Assembly (NCBI RefSeq): GCF_000350225.1
Contig: NW_005179068.1
Span: 1-64,000, forward strand
From: Chondrus crispus
Taxonomy: Eukaryota; Rhodophyta; Florideophyceae; Gigartinales; Gigartinaceae
Direction: 5' to 3'
DNA length: 64,000 bases
Below the pieces are notes generated by a model, which worked only from the letters and a program-made list of their open reading frames with translations, did no database searches and had not been told where the DNA came from. This document shows, in pieces, positions 1 to 8,712 of this stretch. Both the position numbers and the translations under genes were made by a program. The first letter of the stretch is position 1. Each line of letters starts with the position of its first letter.

Positions 1-49
1 TCACACTACATCTCACATCACAAACAACACTCACCAGGACATACGCACC

Positions 50-3000
50 ATGGAAAAACGCCCCGACATCCCCCGCCTCGACCCGACCAACTATGGGCCG
101 TGGATCGTAGCCACTCGAGCAGCAGCACACACGATCGACGCCATCGAGCACATCATCAGCAACCCCACTCCTCCACAAGACCCCACCGATCTAGCAACAT
201 TCAACCGCAACAAGAACTACCTACTCGGCAAGCTGATCACGTCCATACCAGCCCACATAGCCAACCTCATACTCACCCCCACAAGTGATCCAACTCCTTA
301 CGATCTCATACAGGCAGTCACTTCTCACTTGGACACAACCAACGCTTCAGACCACAAATACCTGAAGCAGCTGGCCGAGCAGACACACTTTCTACCCGAT
401 ATGACGCTCGATCAGTATATCAAGGCCCATGAGCAGATCAGAACCAGAATGATCGCAGCACGGTTCCCAGAAATAGCCGACCCCAAAACAACAGTAGAGT
501 TCCTCATCGACGGCCTGCGGTTCAACCCTGCCACGGCCACGATTGGCAGCCAACTCATTGCCTTGGACCCCAAAGACACAAAAGACTTTGTGCACAAGTT
601 CAACCGAATGGACCTCTACCGACAAGCGGCACAACCACGCACCTCTCAAATGCACGGCGACGCCGGAGGCTCAAATTTTTTCAGAAATCCAGCCTCGGCC
701 CCTCAACGCTACAACCGCTTCCCCCGCCGGAACCTCCCCGTACCATCTAATCCATGCAGATTCCACATGTCACGAGGTGTCTTCCGCCCCCGGCACACCG
801 ACGCTGAGTGCAATCACGCAGCACACCCCCGCCACCGTACCCGTCAACCCGTACGCACCAAGCCATACCAGACGGCACGGGGCGCTCAACGTCAAGACGA
901 TTACACAAACGACTCGGATATGGAGCTCGACGACACAACCGATCACAGCCTGCACCAGGACTACTGTACGTACATCCTCGACTCGGGCGCCCACTCAACA
1001 CACATGGCCAACCTCGCCTCCATACAGACACCACAACCCATACAGCACAAAACAAAAACCGCAACTAACCAAATCGTTAAATGCACGCACGCCGGACAGA
1101 CGACGATCAAGACGAATAAGGGGCATGCACTCAAGATCCCCGCTGTTGTTTCCCCAAACATAACAAGCAACCTCCTCTCGGTGCGATCCATCACCAAGAC
1201 CAGAGGCAACGTCCTCTTCACGCCCAACGCTGCATACATACTCGACAAGCGCTCCCATGGAACTATCCTAGGCACAGCCCCATGGGACCCCGCCATCAAC
1301 GCGTATGCATGGAAGAGAACAAAGAACGCACAGGCAAGGGGCGCACGCACAATCCCCGCCCCGAAACACAGATCCAAAACACCCACGCCGTCGTCAAAAC
1401 ACAGTTCACAAACCCCTTCAAAAACCCCTGCCAATCCGCGCCTCATCGCGACTCGAGCCCCTCCTCCCACTACAACAAAAAGGAAATCCATCACACCATT
1501 ACCTGTAAGCTCAATACCGGCACCCCCCATCCCACCGATCCCCTGTAAGGCCACAGACAAGATCTTACACCACTGGCATTTAAAGCTCAACCATGCCCCC
1601 CTACGCAAAATACAAGACATCGCCAAATCGAGGAAGCTACACGGCCTTTCACCCGCTCTCGCCGCCACCCAAAACCGACTGTCATGCTCCGCATGTGCAC
1701 ACGCGAAGCAACGACCGGCACGCCATTCTCCCACTCAACACCACTATGACACGGGCGACTATCTAAGTTCTGACACATGCGGCCCTATCCATCCTCCATC
1801 CAACCACGGCAACCACCATTTCCTAACGTACATAGATGCGGCTTCCAGATACGTCATGCTGTATTTTCTCAAATCCCGAAGCGAAGTAGGAATCATCATG
1901 CCGCAATTCTTCGCGCTGCTGAAGCAACGCAACCGCCTTCCTCGAACCTACCGCACTGACAACGCACGCGAATTTAAATCCAACCACGCGCTGCACACCT
2001 ACGCCTCCCTCGGTATCAAGTACGAGAACAATACCCCGCATCAGCCTCAGGAAAATTCTATTGCAGAGAGAATTAATCAAACTCTCATGAACGCCGCCAG
2101 AGCCAATCTCCACCACGCCAACCTACCGGACGCCTATTGGGAGGACGCAGTACGCGATGCGGCTTATAAATACAACATCATACCCCATCGGGCCACGGGA
2201 CAAGCCCCACACACACTATGGCACAAACAGAAAGCAAAGCCGAAGCAGCTCCTCATCTTCGGACAATTAGGCACAATACCTATGTACGGCACAAAACGCA
2301 AACTAGACACACGCAGCCGAGCAGTACGATACATGTACTCCAACAGCCCCCACTCGATCACAGTGCAAGATACACACACAAGCAAGTACCACATCACACG
2401 CACGCAAGACTTCCGTCCGTACACAAAAACACATGACCCTACAGTGACCACAACAGCCGTCCTCCGCACTTCACCAGCAGCAACACGCGGAACCGGACTA
2501 CAACTCACCACACCCGACCCCCGTACCAGACAAGAAGCCAGAACCTACCCTGACGCTGCCGAATGGGAACATGCACACGACACAGAGCTCGATAAGCTAG
2601 ACGCGACAGGAACCATCAAATGGATACCAGACCGACAGATCCCCATACATGAGAAGCTCATACCACTCACAATGACATTCAGGTACATTCGGGATCACAA
2701 CGGTACAGTAACCGACCGCAAGGCACGCTGCGCAGCACGCGGCGACCGCATGACCCCGGGGACACATTACGACCCCGAACAAGTCACCACCTACATGGCG
2801 GACAAGACTACAGTACGTCTACTCCTCTCCATCGCAGCTACGCACAATTGGCCCCTAGAACACCTAGACATCAGCTCCGCCTATCTCCACGAAAAATTCC
2901 CTCAAACGAAACCGGTATACATCAAGCAGCACCCCCGGTTCAACGGCACCCTCAAACATCCATGCAAAGCAGGTTTACTCATGCGCAATATCTATGGCAC

Positions 3001-4150
3001 ACCTCAGGCAGCACGTATTTACCACGACGGACTGTCCAAGCATCTAATCGCGCATGGTTACCAGCCCACTCAGGCAGACCCCTGCCTCTTCTACAAAAAA
3101 TCCAAACGCGGCCTCATTCTAGTCGCAATCAATATGGACGATTTCCTTTCAGCTGCATCTTCTCAAGAACTACACGACGAGCTCCACGCCACTCTCGCAG
3201 CCAAATACACCATCAAACGTCTCGGCTTCCCTGCCAGGTATCTCAAATGGCACATCCAACGCCTCACAGATGGCTCCATACACATCTCGCAACCCAACGT
3301 TGCTAAAACCATCCTCACAAAAACAGGCATGGTGTCGTCCAACCCAAAGCGAACACCGCTACCCCCCAAAGCAACATTCACGTACGCGCAAGACGACCCC
3401 CTCTTAGAACAGCACCAATCCTTTCTCTTCCGCCAAACAATCGGAGACCTCAGATACTTAGCCGACAGCACCAGGCCCGATATCCACCCCGCGGTCAGCA
3501 TGCTAGCCTCAGTCATGCACAAACCGGCTCGAACACACAAAAACCACCTCCACTGGCTCCTTCGGTACCTCAGCGGTACAGCAAACCACGGAATACTGTT
3601 CAAAGCCAAGGCTCCCAACGCCTCTCCAAGCCTCCGCACATACAGCGACTCGGATTTCGCCAACGACCACGCACGACGATCCCGAACCGGAGCAGTACAC
3701 ATGTTCCACGACGCTCCGATCAGCTGGACCTCAGCTCGGCAATCCGTAGTAGCCGACTCCACCTGTGAGGCGGAATACCTCGCGGCCACGGCAGCCACGC
3801 AACAAGCCCACTGGCTCCGCCGCCTCCTCTCCGACGCACAAAAACCGGAGCACGAACCCACCCCCCTTCTAGTAGACAACAAGGCAACAATCCTCGTGGC
3901 ACAGAACTCGGCGCCCACCAAACGTCGAAAGTTCATCGATGTGAAACATCACCTCATACACAACCACATTCAACGAGGAAACATCAAAATCCAACACATC
4001 CCCTCCGAGGACAACGTCGCCGACTACTTCACAAAGCCACTCGGCCCACAACGCACGAAAACTCTCCTCAACAAGCTCAGCTTCGTCGACCCAAAACCCC
4101 TATTGGCGAACCCGGGGACTGTCAGACCGCACAATTACATTCGCCAATAG
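50..4150 (+). CDS. CopA-1 gag-pol polyprotein (1366 codons)
   Basis: Single uninterrupted gag-pol frame starting at an ATG in good context (caccATGG). By eye: gag about 1-300 with a CX2H...HX4C knuckle-like motif near its end (CRFH ... HTDAEC); aspartic protease with LDSGAH near residue 310; integrase zinc finger H-H-C-C about 506-550; integrase D, D, E in SSDTCGP (about 573), RTDNARE (about 636) and QENSIAER (about 668); reverse transcriptase with KARCAARGD (about 891) and catalytic box NMDDF (about 1028); RNase H with YSDSDFAND (about 1199) and CEAEYLAA (about 1240). It makes the particle proteins and enzymes for cytoplasmic reverse transcription and nuclear integration. In Drosophila copia, gag-only product comes from splicing; whether that applies here is unknown. 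Confidence 0.93.
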   Translation: MEKRPDIPRLDPTNYGPWIVATRAAAHTIDAIEHIISNPTPPQDPTDLATFNRNKNYLLGKLITSIPAHIANLILTPTSDPTPYDLIQAVTSHLDTTNASDHKYLKQLAEQTHFLPDMTLDQYIKAHEQIRTRMIAARFPEIADPKTTVEFLIDGLRFNPATATIGSQLIALDPKDTKDFVHKFNRMDLYRQAAQPRTSQMHGDAGGSNFFRNPASAPQRYNRFPRRNLPVPSNPCRFHMSRGVFRPRHTDAECNHAAHPRHRTRQPVRTKPYQTARGAQRQDDYTNDSDMELDDTTDHSLHQDYCTYILDSGAHSTHMANLASIQTPQPIQHKTKTATNQIVKCTHAGQTTIKTNKGHALKIPAVVSPNITSNLLSVRSITKTRGNVLFTPNAAYILDKRSHGTILGTAPWDPAINAYAWKRTKNAQARGARTIPAPKHRSKTPTPSSKHSSQTPSKTPANPRLIATRAPPPTTTKRKSITPLPVSSIPAPPIPPIPCKATDKILHHWHLKLNHAPLRKIQDIAKSRKLHGLSPALAATQNRLSCSACAHAKQRPARHSPTQHHYDTGDYLSSDTCGPIHPPSNHGNHHFLTYIDAASRYVMLYFLKSRSEVGIIMPQFFALLKQRNRLPRTYRTDNAREFKSNHALHTYASLGIKYENNTPHQPQENSIAERINQTLMNAARANLHHANLPDAYWEDAVRDAAYKYNIIPHRATGQAPHTLWHKQKAKPKQLLIFGQLGTIPMYGTKRKLDTRSRAVRYMYSNSPHSITVQDTHTSKYHITRTQDFRPYTKTHDPTVTTTAVLRTSPAATRGTGLQLTTPDPRTRQEARTYPDAAEWEHAHDTELDKLDATGTIKWIPDRQIPIHEKLIPLTMTFRYIRDHNGTVTDRKARCAARGDRMTPGTHYDPEQVTTYMADKTTVRLLLSIAATHNWPLEHLDISSAYLHEKFPQTKPVYIKQHPRFNGTLKHPCKAGLLMRNIYGTPQAARIYHDGLSKHLIAHGYQPTQADPCLFYKKSKRGLILVAINMDDFLSAASSQELHDELHATLAAKYTIKRLGFPARYLKWHIQRLTDGSIHISQPNVAKTILTKTGMVSSNPKRTPLPPKATFTYAQDDPLLEQHQSFLFRQTIGDLRYLADSTRPDIHPAVSMLASVMHKPARTHKNHLHWLLRYLSGTANHGILFKAKAPNASPSLRTYSDSDFANDHARRSRTGAVHMFHDAPISWTSARQSVVADSTCEAEYLAATAATQQAHWLRRLLSDAQKPEHEPTPLLVDNKATILVAQNSAPTKRRKFIDVKHHLIHNHIQRGNIKIQHIPSEDNVADYFTKPLGPQRTKTLLNKLSFVDPKPLLANPGTVRPHNYIRQ

Positions 4151-4258
4151 TCATTTTGCAGTCTCAGACCGCACAGGACAGTCTGTCCTTCAGGATAGAC
4201 TTATAACTAGCGAGCGACGACGAGTAAACGAGGAGAGCATCGGTCTTCTGTTCACACA
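4120..4258 (+). repeat. CopA-1 3' terminal repeat with duplicated start motif
   Basis: The segment following the purine-rich tract begins TGTCAGACCGCACA, and a second copy of the motif (TCTCAGACCGCACA) begins 42 bp later at 4162. From there to the terminal ...TTCACACA at 4258 it matches the 96-97 bp 5' LTR of CopA-2 and CopA-3. The polyprotein stop codon lies between the two motif copies. Confidence 0.85.
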
Positions 4259-6138
4259 AGGTCTGCAGCGGCGATGACGACATCATTTTCATCCTTGACA
4301 GCAAGCATTTTCACGGAGGGAGCTTTGGAATCCTGTGCGAGGCCGTCGATGTGCATGAGGGAGTGTTTGCGCGAGTCACAGTTTTGGGACCAGGGGAGGT
4401 CATCTATCCAGGTGTGGCGAAGAGCTGTGAAAGTAAAGACGCCTCTGTCGGCGTTGTCGTGGCCGAGAAAGAAGGCGTCAGGTCTGGCGTCGAAGTGCAT
4501 GTAGGTAGCTTTGTCTGAGAGGCTTGACCTGGCGATGAGAAGACCCCTGCGAGTGGCATAGTATGATTTCTTAAAGTGTGTCTTGAGTGCTGGAGCGATG
4601 CCCTGCGGGGAATCTGCAGTGGAGGAGTGTTCGCCGCCGAGGAATGCGAGCTGGAGGACGGATTGCTGCCACCACGTGCGACAGGGGTTGTTATTCTTGT
4701 AATCTCCGAAGCGCTGTCTCCAGAGCATGCCGGGTAGTTCACCTGCAGGGAAGGCGTACCGGAAGAGAGCGACGTAGGCATTGTAGAGGATGCCGCCGCC
4801 GGATGCGTGGCCAATGAGTTTGCCGCATTGCCATGGTTCATGCATCTGAGCGGCGTTGTGAATGATGTTGCGAAAGCGAGGGTTGCCAAGGACGTTACTG
4901 CCACGACGATGCGAGGCGAGGAGGCCGAGGGAGCCCTCTCGGAGAGCTGTGAAGTAGCTGTAGCCATCCTCAAAGGTTGAACCATCCGGATAAAAGGAGT
5001 GGAGCATATATTGTTCGAGGAGGGCGGAGTAGCGGTCATGGAGCCCTGTGTTGAAGCCCGAGGCGTTGTTGTCCGCAAGGACGTTTGCGGTGTAATCGTC
5101 GAATCCTGACTCGCCTTCGATGGCGAGGTTTGCGAGGTAGAGATTGCTGTTGTAGCCAGCCCAGTTGGAGAAGATGCGATGGGGTTCGAGGAGGGCGTTC
5201 GGGGAGCTGCGGGTGGAGGTCTCACTAGCGCCCCAAGCAAAGCGGTTCATGACGAACAAGGCGAGGGCGGATCGCATGAGGACGCGGTCGGCGGTGGAGA
5301 TGTGGGCATACAGGAGATCGTAGGTGAAGCCAATGCCGGTTCCGCCGAGGAACCAGTTGTGATGAAGGGAGAACTTTTGGTTTGTGTTCCAGAGGTTGGC
5401 AAAGTTAGGGCCGGAGGTGGGGCAGTCCGGGTTGCAGTGGAAGGCACGGTGTGCGAGAACGATCTTTGACCAAGCGACTGTGGCTTTGATACAGGTGTGA
5501 ATGGTATCAACGGGGATGAAGGGGGTAAGGTTCATGGACTGCTGCTTGAGGGCAACGCTGCCCCAGAGAGCACAAATGGGGAAGGTATCCGAGTTAGTAG
5601 CTGAAGTGGTCATGATTCTGTTGGCGAGGGGCTCCAGGGCATCTCTGTAGGTCTGGTAGGCGGGAGAGTTGGGTTGAAAAGGGCGGCCATCATAAGCAGC
5701 GGTGCCGCCGGTAGTCTCAAGATCAGCGAGGTCATTTAGGAATACAGAGTTGGGGCCAACGTGCTGCGTTGCACCGCGGAAGAATTTGCTCCAGGTTTCT
5801 GGGGCGTTGAAGGTAGTGGGGTCTGCGTACGATGAGAGGATTTCGTCCCATTGGGAGGGACCGACGACAATTCGAGGGTGCGCATAAGGTTGGAGTTCGG
5901 CTGGAGATGCGAGCATAGGACGGAGGGAACCGAATAGGGCAGGATGGACGGCAGTGGCTTCAGTGTCGGAGAATGTTGAAGCAGTGACATCAGATGTGAG
6001 GAGTCTGGAGGCGGAAGAAGGGAGATGGATTTCAGGACGTGAGGGTGAATGGGTGCGTGGGGCGGCTTGAACTGAGAGGATGGAGAGGGAGATTATGAGA
6101 GAGAGGAAGGGAGAGAGGAAGGGAGAGTGGGGTGACAT
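4259..6138 (-). pseudogene. Sulfurylase-like (heparinase II/III-type) gene, N-terminal 626 residues, cut by CopA-1
   Basis: ATG at 6138 opens a long frame with a signal peptide (hydrophobic core SLIISLSILSVQA, likely cut after residue 25), so a secretory or Golgi/wall enzyme. Residues about 80-500 are helix-rich, as in the alpha/alpha toroid of heparinase II/III relatives. SNWAGYNSN (about 324) and DGSTFEDGYSYF (about 385) lie where those families keep active-site residues. HDNADRG (about 560) resembles the metal-binding H-x-N/H-A-D motif of the following beta-sandwich domain. The closest family I can suggest is the red-algal D-galactose-2,6-sulfurylases, which make the 3,6-anhydro ring of carrageenan; another heparinase-like lyase or epimerase is possible. 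The frame runs into the CopA-1 LTR after ...VIAAADL, so the C-terminal domain is lost here. A neighbouring relative (7812-8347) retains it. Confidence 0.7.
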
Positions 6139-6560
6139 TGGTGTTGTGTAAGTGAAACCGAGAAGGTTTCGTGAATAGAAGCTGGAGTAGAGAACGGATC
6201 AGAGAATAGGTTGGAGAGTTTGGGATGGGAGGAGTGAGGTGGTGGTGGTGAGGTGGTGGTGGTGAGGTGGTGGTGGTGAGTGGGTGGTGGTGAGTGGGTG
6301 GTGGTGAGTGGGTGGTAGTGAGTAGGTGGTGGAGAGTGGGTGGTTTGTTGAATGGGTTGCTGGTGTGGGTGGGATGGGAATGTTGTAAATGGAGGTGTGA
6401 GGGCGGGGCTTATATTGATGGAAGGTATGGGGTAAGCATGGTTGAAGCAGCATGGATTGCGGTGTGTAGATGGGAATAGGGGGCGGGGGAGGGGGGAGCA
6501 GTGCGGAAGGGGAAAGACTGGGATTTGCGACGCGACGCCACATCGGGAAGAAACAGATTG
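6139..6560 (-). promoter_or_regulatory. Candidate promoter and 5' leader of the sulfurylase-like gene
   Basis: On the minus strand, AATATAAGCC (about 6406-6416) lies directly after a GGGCGGGG box read on the plus strand, about 270 bp before the ATG at 6138. The leader between them contains the GTG microsatellite. TATA and GC-box assignments are by eye only. Confidence 0.3.
6236..6345. repeat. GGTGGT/GAGTG microsatellite
   Basis: Repeats of GGTGGTGGTGA, passing into GTGGGTGGTGA, cover about 110 bp in the presumed 5' leader of the sulfurylase-like gene. The G-rich strand has many GG runs. The rest of 6560-7130 has no gene I can support. Confidence 0.85.
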
Positions 6561-7140
6561 AGGAGGTGATAACGGAAGGGGATGCAGTATGTGGTGGTCA
6601 TACGAGGAGCAGTTGTAGAAACCGAGGTCTTGGGAGTGTGTTTCCGTTCAAATCGCATCTGACGTAATGCACGAGCAAGGAGCAAGGAAAAAGCATGGCT
6701 GCAAAGGGAAACGAAACAAGACCAAAGTGTGGCCACACACTAAGAACAGTGGGAACTTGATTTAGAAAGATGTACTGTAGAAACGAGTCTCAAAACGGGT
6801 CGAGTTATGGTACCGCAGAATGCGGGGGCGATTTGTGGGATGACAAGGGATGCACGGCTTTATGATGGCGCTTTATGATGATGCTTTATGATTAGTTGTA
6901 CGATTAGCTGTATGATTTGTTTCGTTACGGTGTGTCATGTCTACACAGGGTGCCATTGTTTGTTGTTTACTCTTTGTTTCTCTGTTAGAGGGGAGCATTG
7001 GGAGGCGTGTTGTAAAGGGATGTCAGGTTAAACGACATGTCTGTTTGCCGTTGTTTGTCGAAAGGTGCGCCCCGTATTATTGTGTGTTGGGTTGCTCGTC
7101 AACTGGCAATCAGGGGGCGTGGAAAGTAATGAGAGAGCAA

Positions 7141-7190
7141 GCACAAGCAAGCACAAGCAAGCACAAGCAAGCACAAGCAGGCACAAGCAA
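7141..7190. repeat. Five-copy 10-bp tandem repeat (GCACAAGCAA)
   Basis: Five successive units of GCACAAGCAA, the fourth with one change. Too short and without spacers to be anything but a minisatellite. Confidence 0.95.
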
Positions 7191-7305
7191 CCATCGCCAC
7201 AAACGAGTCTGATGGCTTCTTTATTGTGTGACGTTTGTGTTACGTACTGTAATCAAGCTTGACCGCAGTACGTTATCACTGTAGTACGAAGTTAGTGAGA
7301 GGTAG

Positions 7306-7513
7306 GGCAAAGGGGAAAAGCGGGGAAAAGCGGGAAAAGCGGGGGAAAGCGGGGGGGGGGGGGGGAAAACGGGGAAAAGTGGGGAAAAGTGGGGAAAAGC
7401 TAGGAAAAGCGGGGAAAAGCGGGGAAAAGCGGGGGAAAGCGGGGGGAGAAACGGGGGAGACGCGGGGGAAAGCCGGCGAAAGCCGGCGAAAGCCGGCGAA
7501 GGCCGGGAAAAGC
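7306..7513. repeat. G-rich tandem repeat (GCGGGGAAAA type)
   Basis: About 200 bp of 8-11 bp units of the form GCGGGGAAAA, GTGGGGAAAA or GCCGGCGAAA, including a run of about 14 G near 7350. The G runs of four or more at regular spacing could form G-quadruplexes on the plus strand. It lies between the two sulfurylase-like gene halves. Confidence 0.95.
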
Positions 7514-7693
7514 GAACGCAGTTGTTATCTTATAGACGTGGCTACAATTGAAATGGCTACAATGGAAATGGCTACAATAGAAGGCACACGATGGAAAAGA
7601 AAGAGAAGAGGATGAGGCAGGAGTGGTGACGCGGAGGATGGGTGTAAGGCTTTGTTTGAATGTCTTTTGTTGTTGTTTTACAAGTTGTGATTG

Positions 7694-7745
7694 ACAAAGT
7701 GAACATTCGTCGTTGCCCGGAAGCTGCGACGAATGTTCACTTTGT
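7694..7745. repeat. Perfect 19-bp inverted repeat (hairpin), 14-nt loop
   Basis: Arms 7694-7712 and 7727-7745 are perfect reverse complements (ACAAAGTGAACATTCGTCG). It lies 67-118 bp past the stop codon of the sulfurylase-like fragment that ends at 7812, so it would be in that gene's 3' UTR or just beyond. Possible roles are transcript 3' end formation, a small RNA precursor or a mini foldback element. Confidence 0.8.
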
Positions 7746-7811
7746 GTGAAGGCATGGGATAAATAGGGCGGTGGGCCATACGAAAATTCATGGTCCGGTC
7801 TGTGCTAGAGG

Positions 7812-8347
7812 CTACTGAGAGACGAGGGAAACGGAGAAGTCGTTTTGTTTGACGCGGAAGATGCGCTGTTGGCCATCGGCTGTGATGGCAGTTGTTCCGT
7901 TGGGGAGGCGCGAAGCGGTGAAACCGGTAGTATTGCCTTCATGCGGGTGCATGACGAGCCAGAACTCCTCCTCGTTTGCATTGACACTGGTAATAATGAG
8001 TCGTTTCTTGTTTCCGTCGAAGGATTCAGTGCGGTAGGAGACCTGAGTACCCATCATCATGACATGAATGTCGAGGCGCTCATGACCTCCAACGGAGAGA
8101 ACGATTTTGCACGTGGCGGCAGCACAGTGGGAAGCCGAGTCCTGAACGGAGACGGAAGGGTGGAGTATGAGGTAGGACTCAAACTTGTGGAGTCCAGGTG
8201 TTGCGGAGACGCTGTCGACGATGATGCCATAGCCAGAGTCGGCGTTGGGGGAGCGAACGAGGATTGAGGAGCGAACGATGTGAGAAATGGGGGTTTGGCG
8301 GTAGGGTCGCTTCCACATCCACATGCCTTGAAAGCCGATGTTATTGA
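7812..8347 (-). pseudogene. Sulfurylase-like gene, C-terminal about 178 residues, cut by CopA-2
   Basis: An open minus-strand frame with a stop at 7812-7814 begins directly at the CopA-2 left LTR; there is no ATG of its own. It reads NNIGFQGMWMWKRPYRQTPIS and continues as beta-rich sequence (FWLVMHPHEGN, RIFRVKQNDFSVSLVSQ), as expected of the C-terminal sandwich of heparinase II/III-like proteins. It begins almost exactly where the N-terminal fragment at 4259-6138 breaks off (that one ends AAADL), so together the two span one whole domain set. They are nevertheless in the wrong order for one gene, because the C-terminal part lies upstream. I read it as the remnant of a tandem paralogue or of a rearranged copy. 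Confidence 0.65.
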
Positions 8348-8443
8348 TGTCAGACCGCACAGGACAGTCTGTCCCTCAGGATAGACTTATAACTAGCGAG
8401 CGACGACGAGTAAACGAGGAGGCATCGGTCTTCTGTTCACACA
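8348..8443 (+). repeat. CopA-2 5' LTR
   Basis: 96 bp, TG...CA ends, starting TGTCAGACCGCACAGG and ending TTCACACA. It starts like motif copy 1 of the 3' repeat (TGTCAG) and continues like copy 2 (CACAGG), with no spacer. Confidence 0.9.
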
Positions 8444-8453
8444 GGTTATGGGC
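8444..8453 (+). promoter_or_regulatory. CopA-2 primer-binding site (half-tRNA-iMet type)
   Basis: GGTTATGGGC directly follows the LTR. It is complementary to the anticodon region of eukaryotic initiator tRNA-Met (GCCCATAACC), as used by Drosophila copia. CopA-3 has the same site at 15543-15552. Confidence 0.75.
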
Positions 8454-8712
8454 ACCTTTCGCTACCTTGCATAATTCAACCTTCCCCGCTTCACGATCGC
8501 AACCCACCACGACAAGAACAAACCGATCCCTCCCAACGCGGAGGAGCCCCAGGCTAACCCCATCTCAGCCCCTCACCTACATCCCCCCACCGACAAATCG
8601 TACGACATCAACACAACACACGACAAACCAAACGACAAACTACACAACAAACTACACGACAAATCACACTACATCTCACATCACAAACAACACTCACCAG
8701 GACATACGCACC

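Larger units (their letters stand above)
1..4258 (+). mobile_element. Ty1/copia LTR retrotransposon CopA-1 (left end outside window)
   Basis: Almost complete copia-type element. Its 5' LTR and first leader bases lie left of the window, but the whole polyprotein frame and the 3' terminal repeat are present. Domain order gag, protease, integrase, reverse transcriptase, RNase H is that of Ty1/copia. It is nearly identical to CopA-2 and CopA-3, differing at a handful of residues, so the family is very young. The element looks whole as far as it can be seen. Its right end sits inside a sulfurylase-like host gene read from the opposite strand (4259-6138). Confidence 0.93.

Noticed and set aside
961-1734. 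Antisense 257-codon open frames within the copia polyproteins, repeated in every CopA copy
   Set aside because: They mirror the codon usage of the long gag-pol frame on the other strand and have no recognisable protein motif.
6199-6543. Proline-rich minus-strand open frame upstream of the sulfurylase-like gene
   Set aside because: Derived from the GTG microsatellite and its flanks; no supporting start or homology signal.
7141-7190. Possible CRISPR-like array
   Set aside because: Direct 10-bp tandem repeat without spacers; eukaryotic context.
8338-8712. Upstream extension of the CopA-2 gag-pol frame through the LTR and leader
   Set aside because: The ATG at 8713 matches the start used by CopA-1, has better context, and avoids translating LTR and primer-site sequence.
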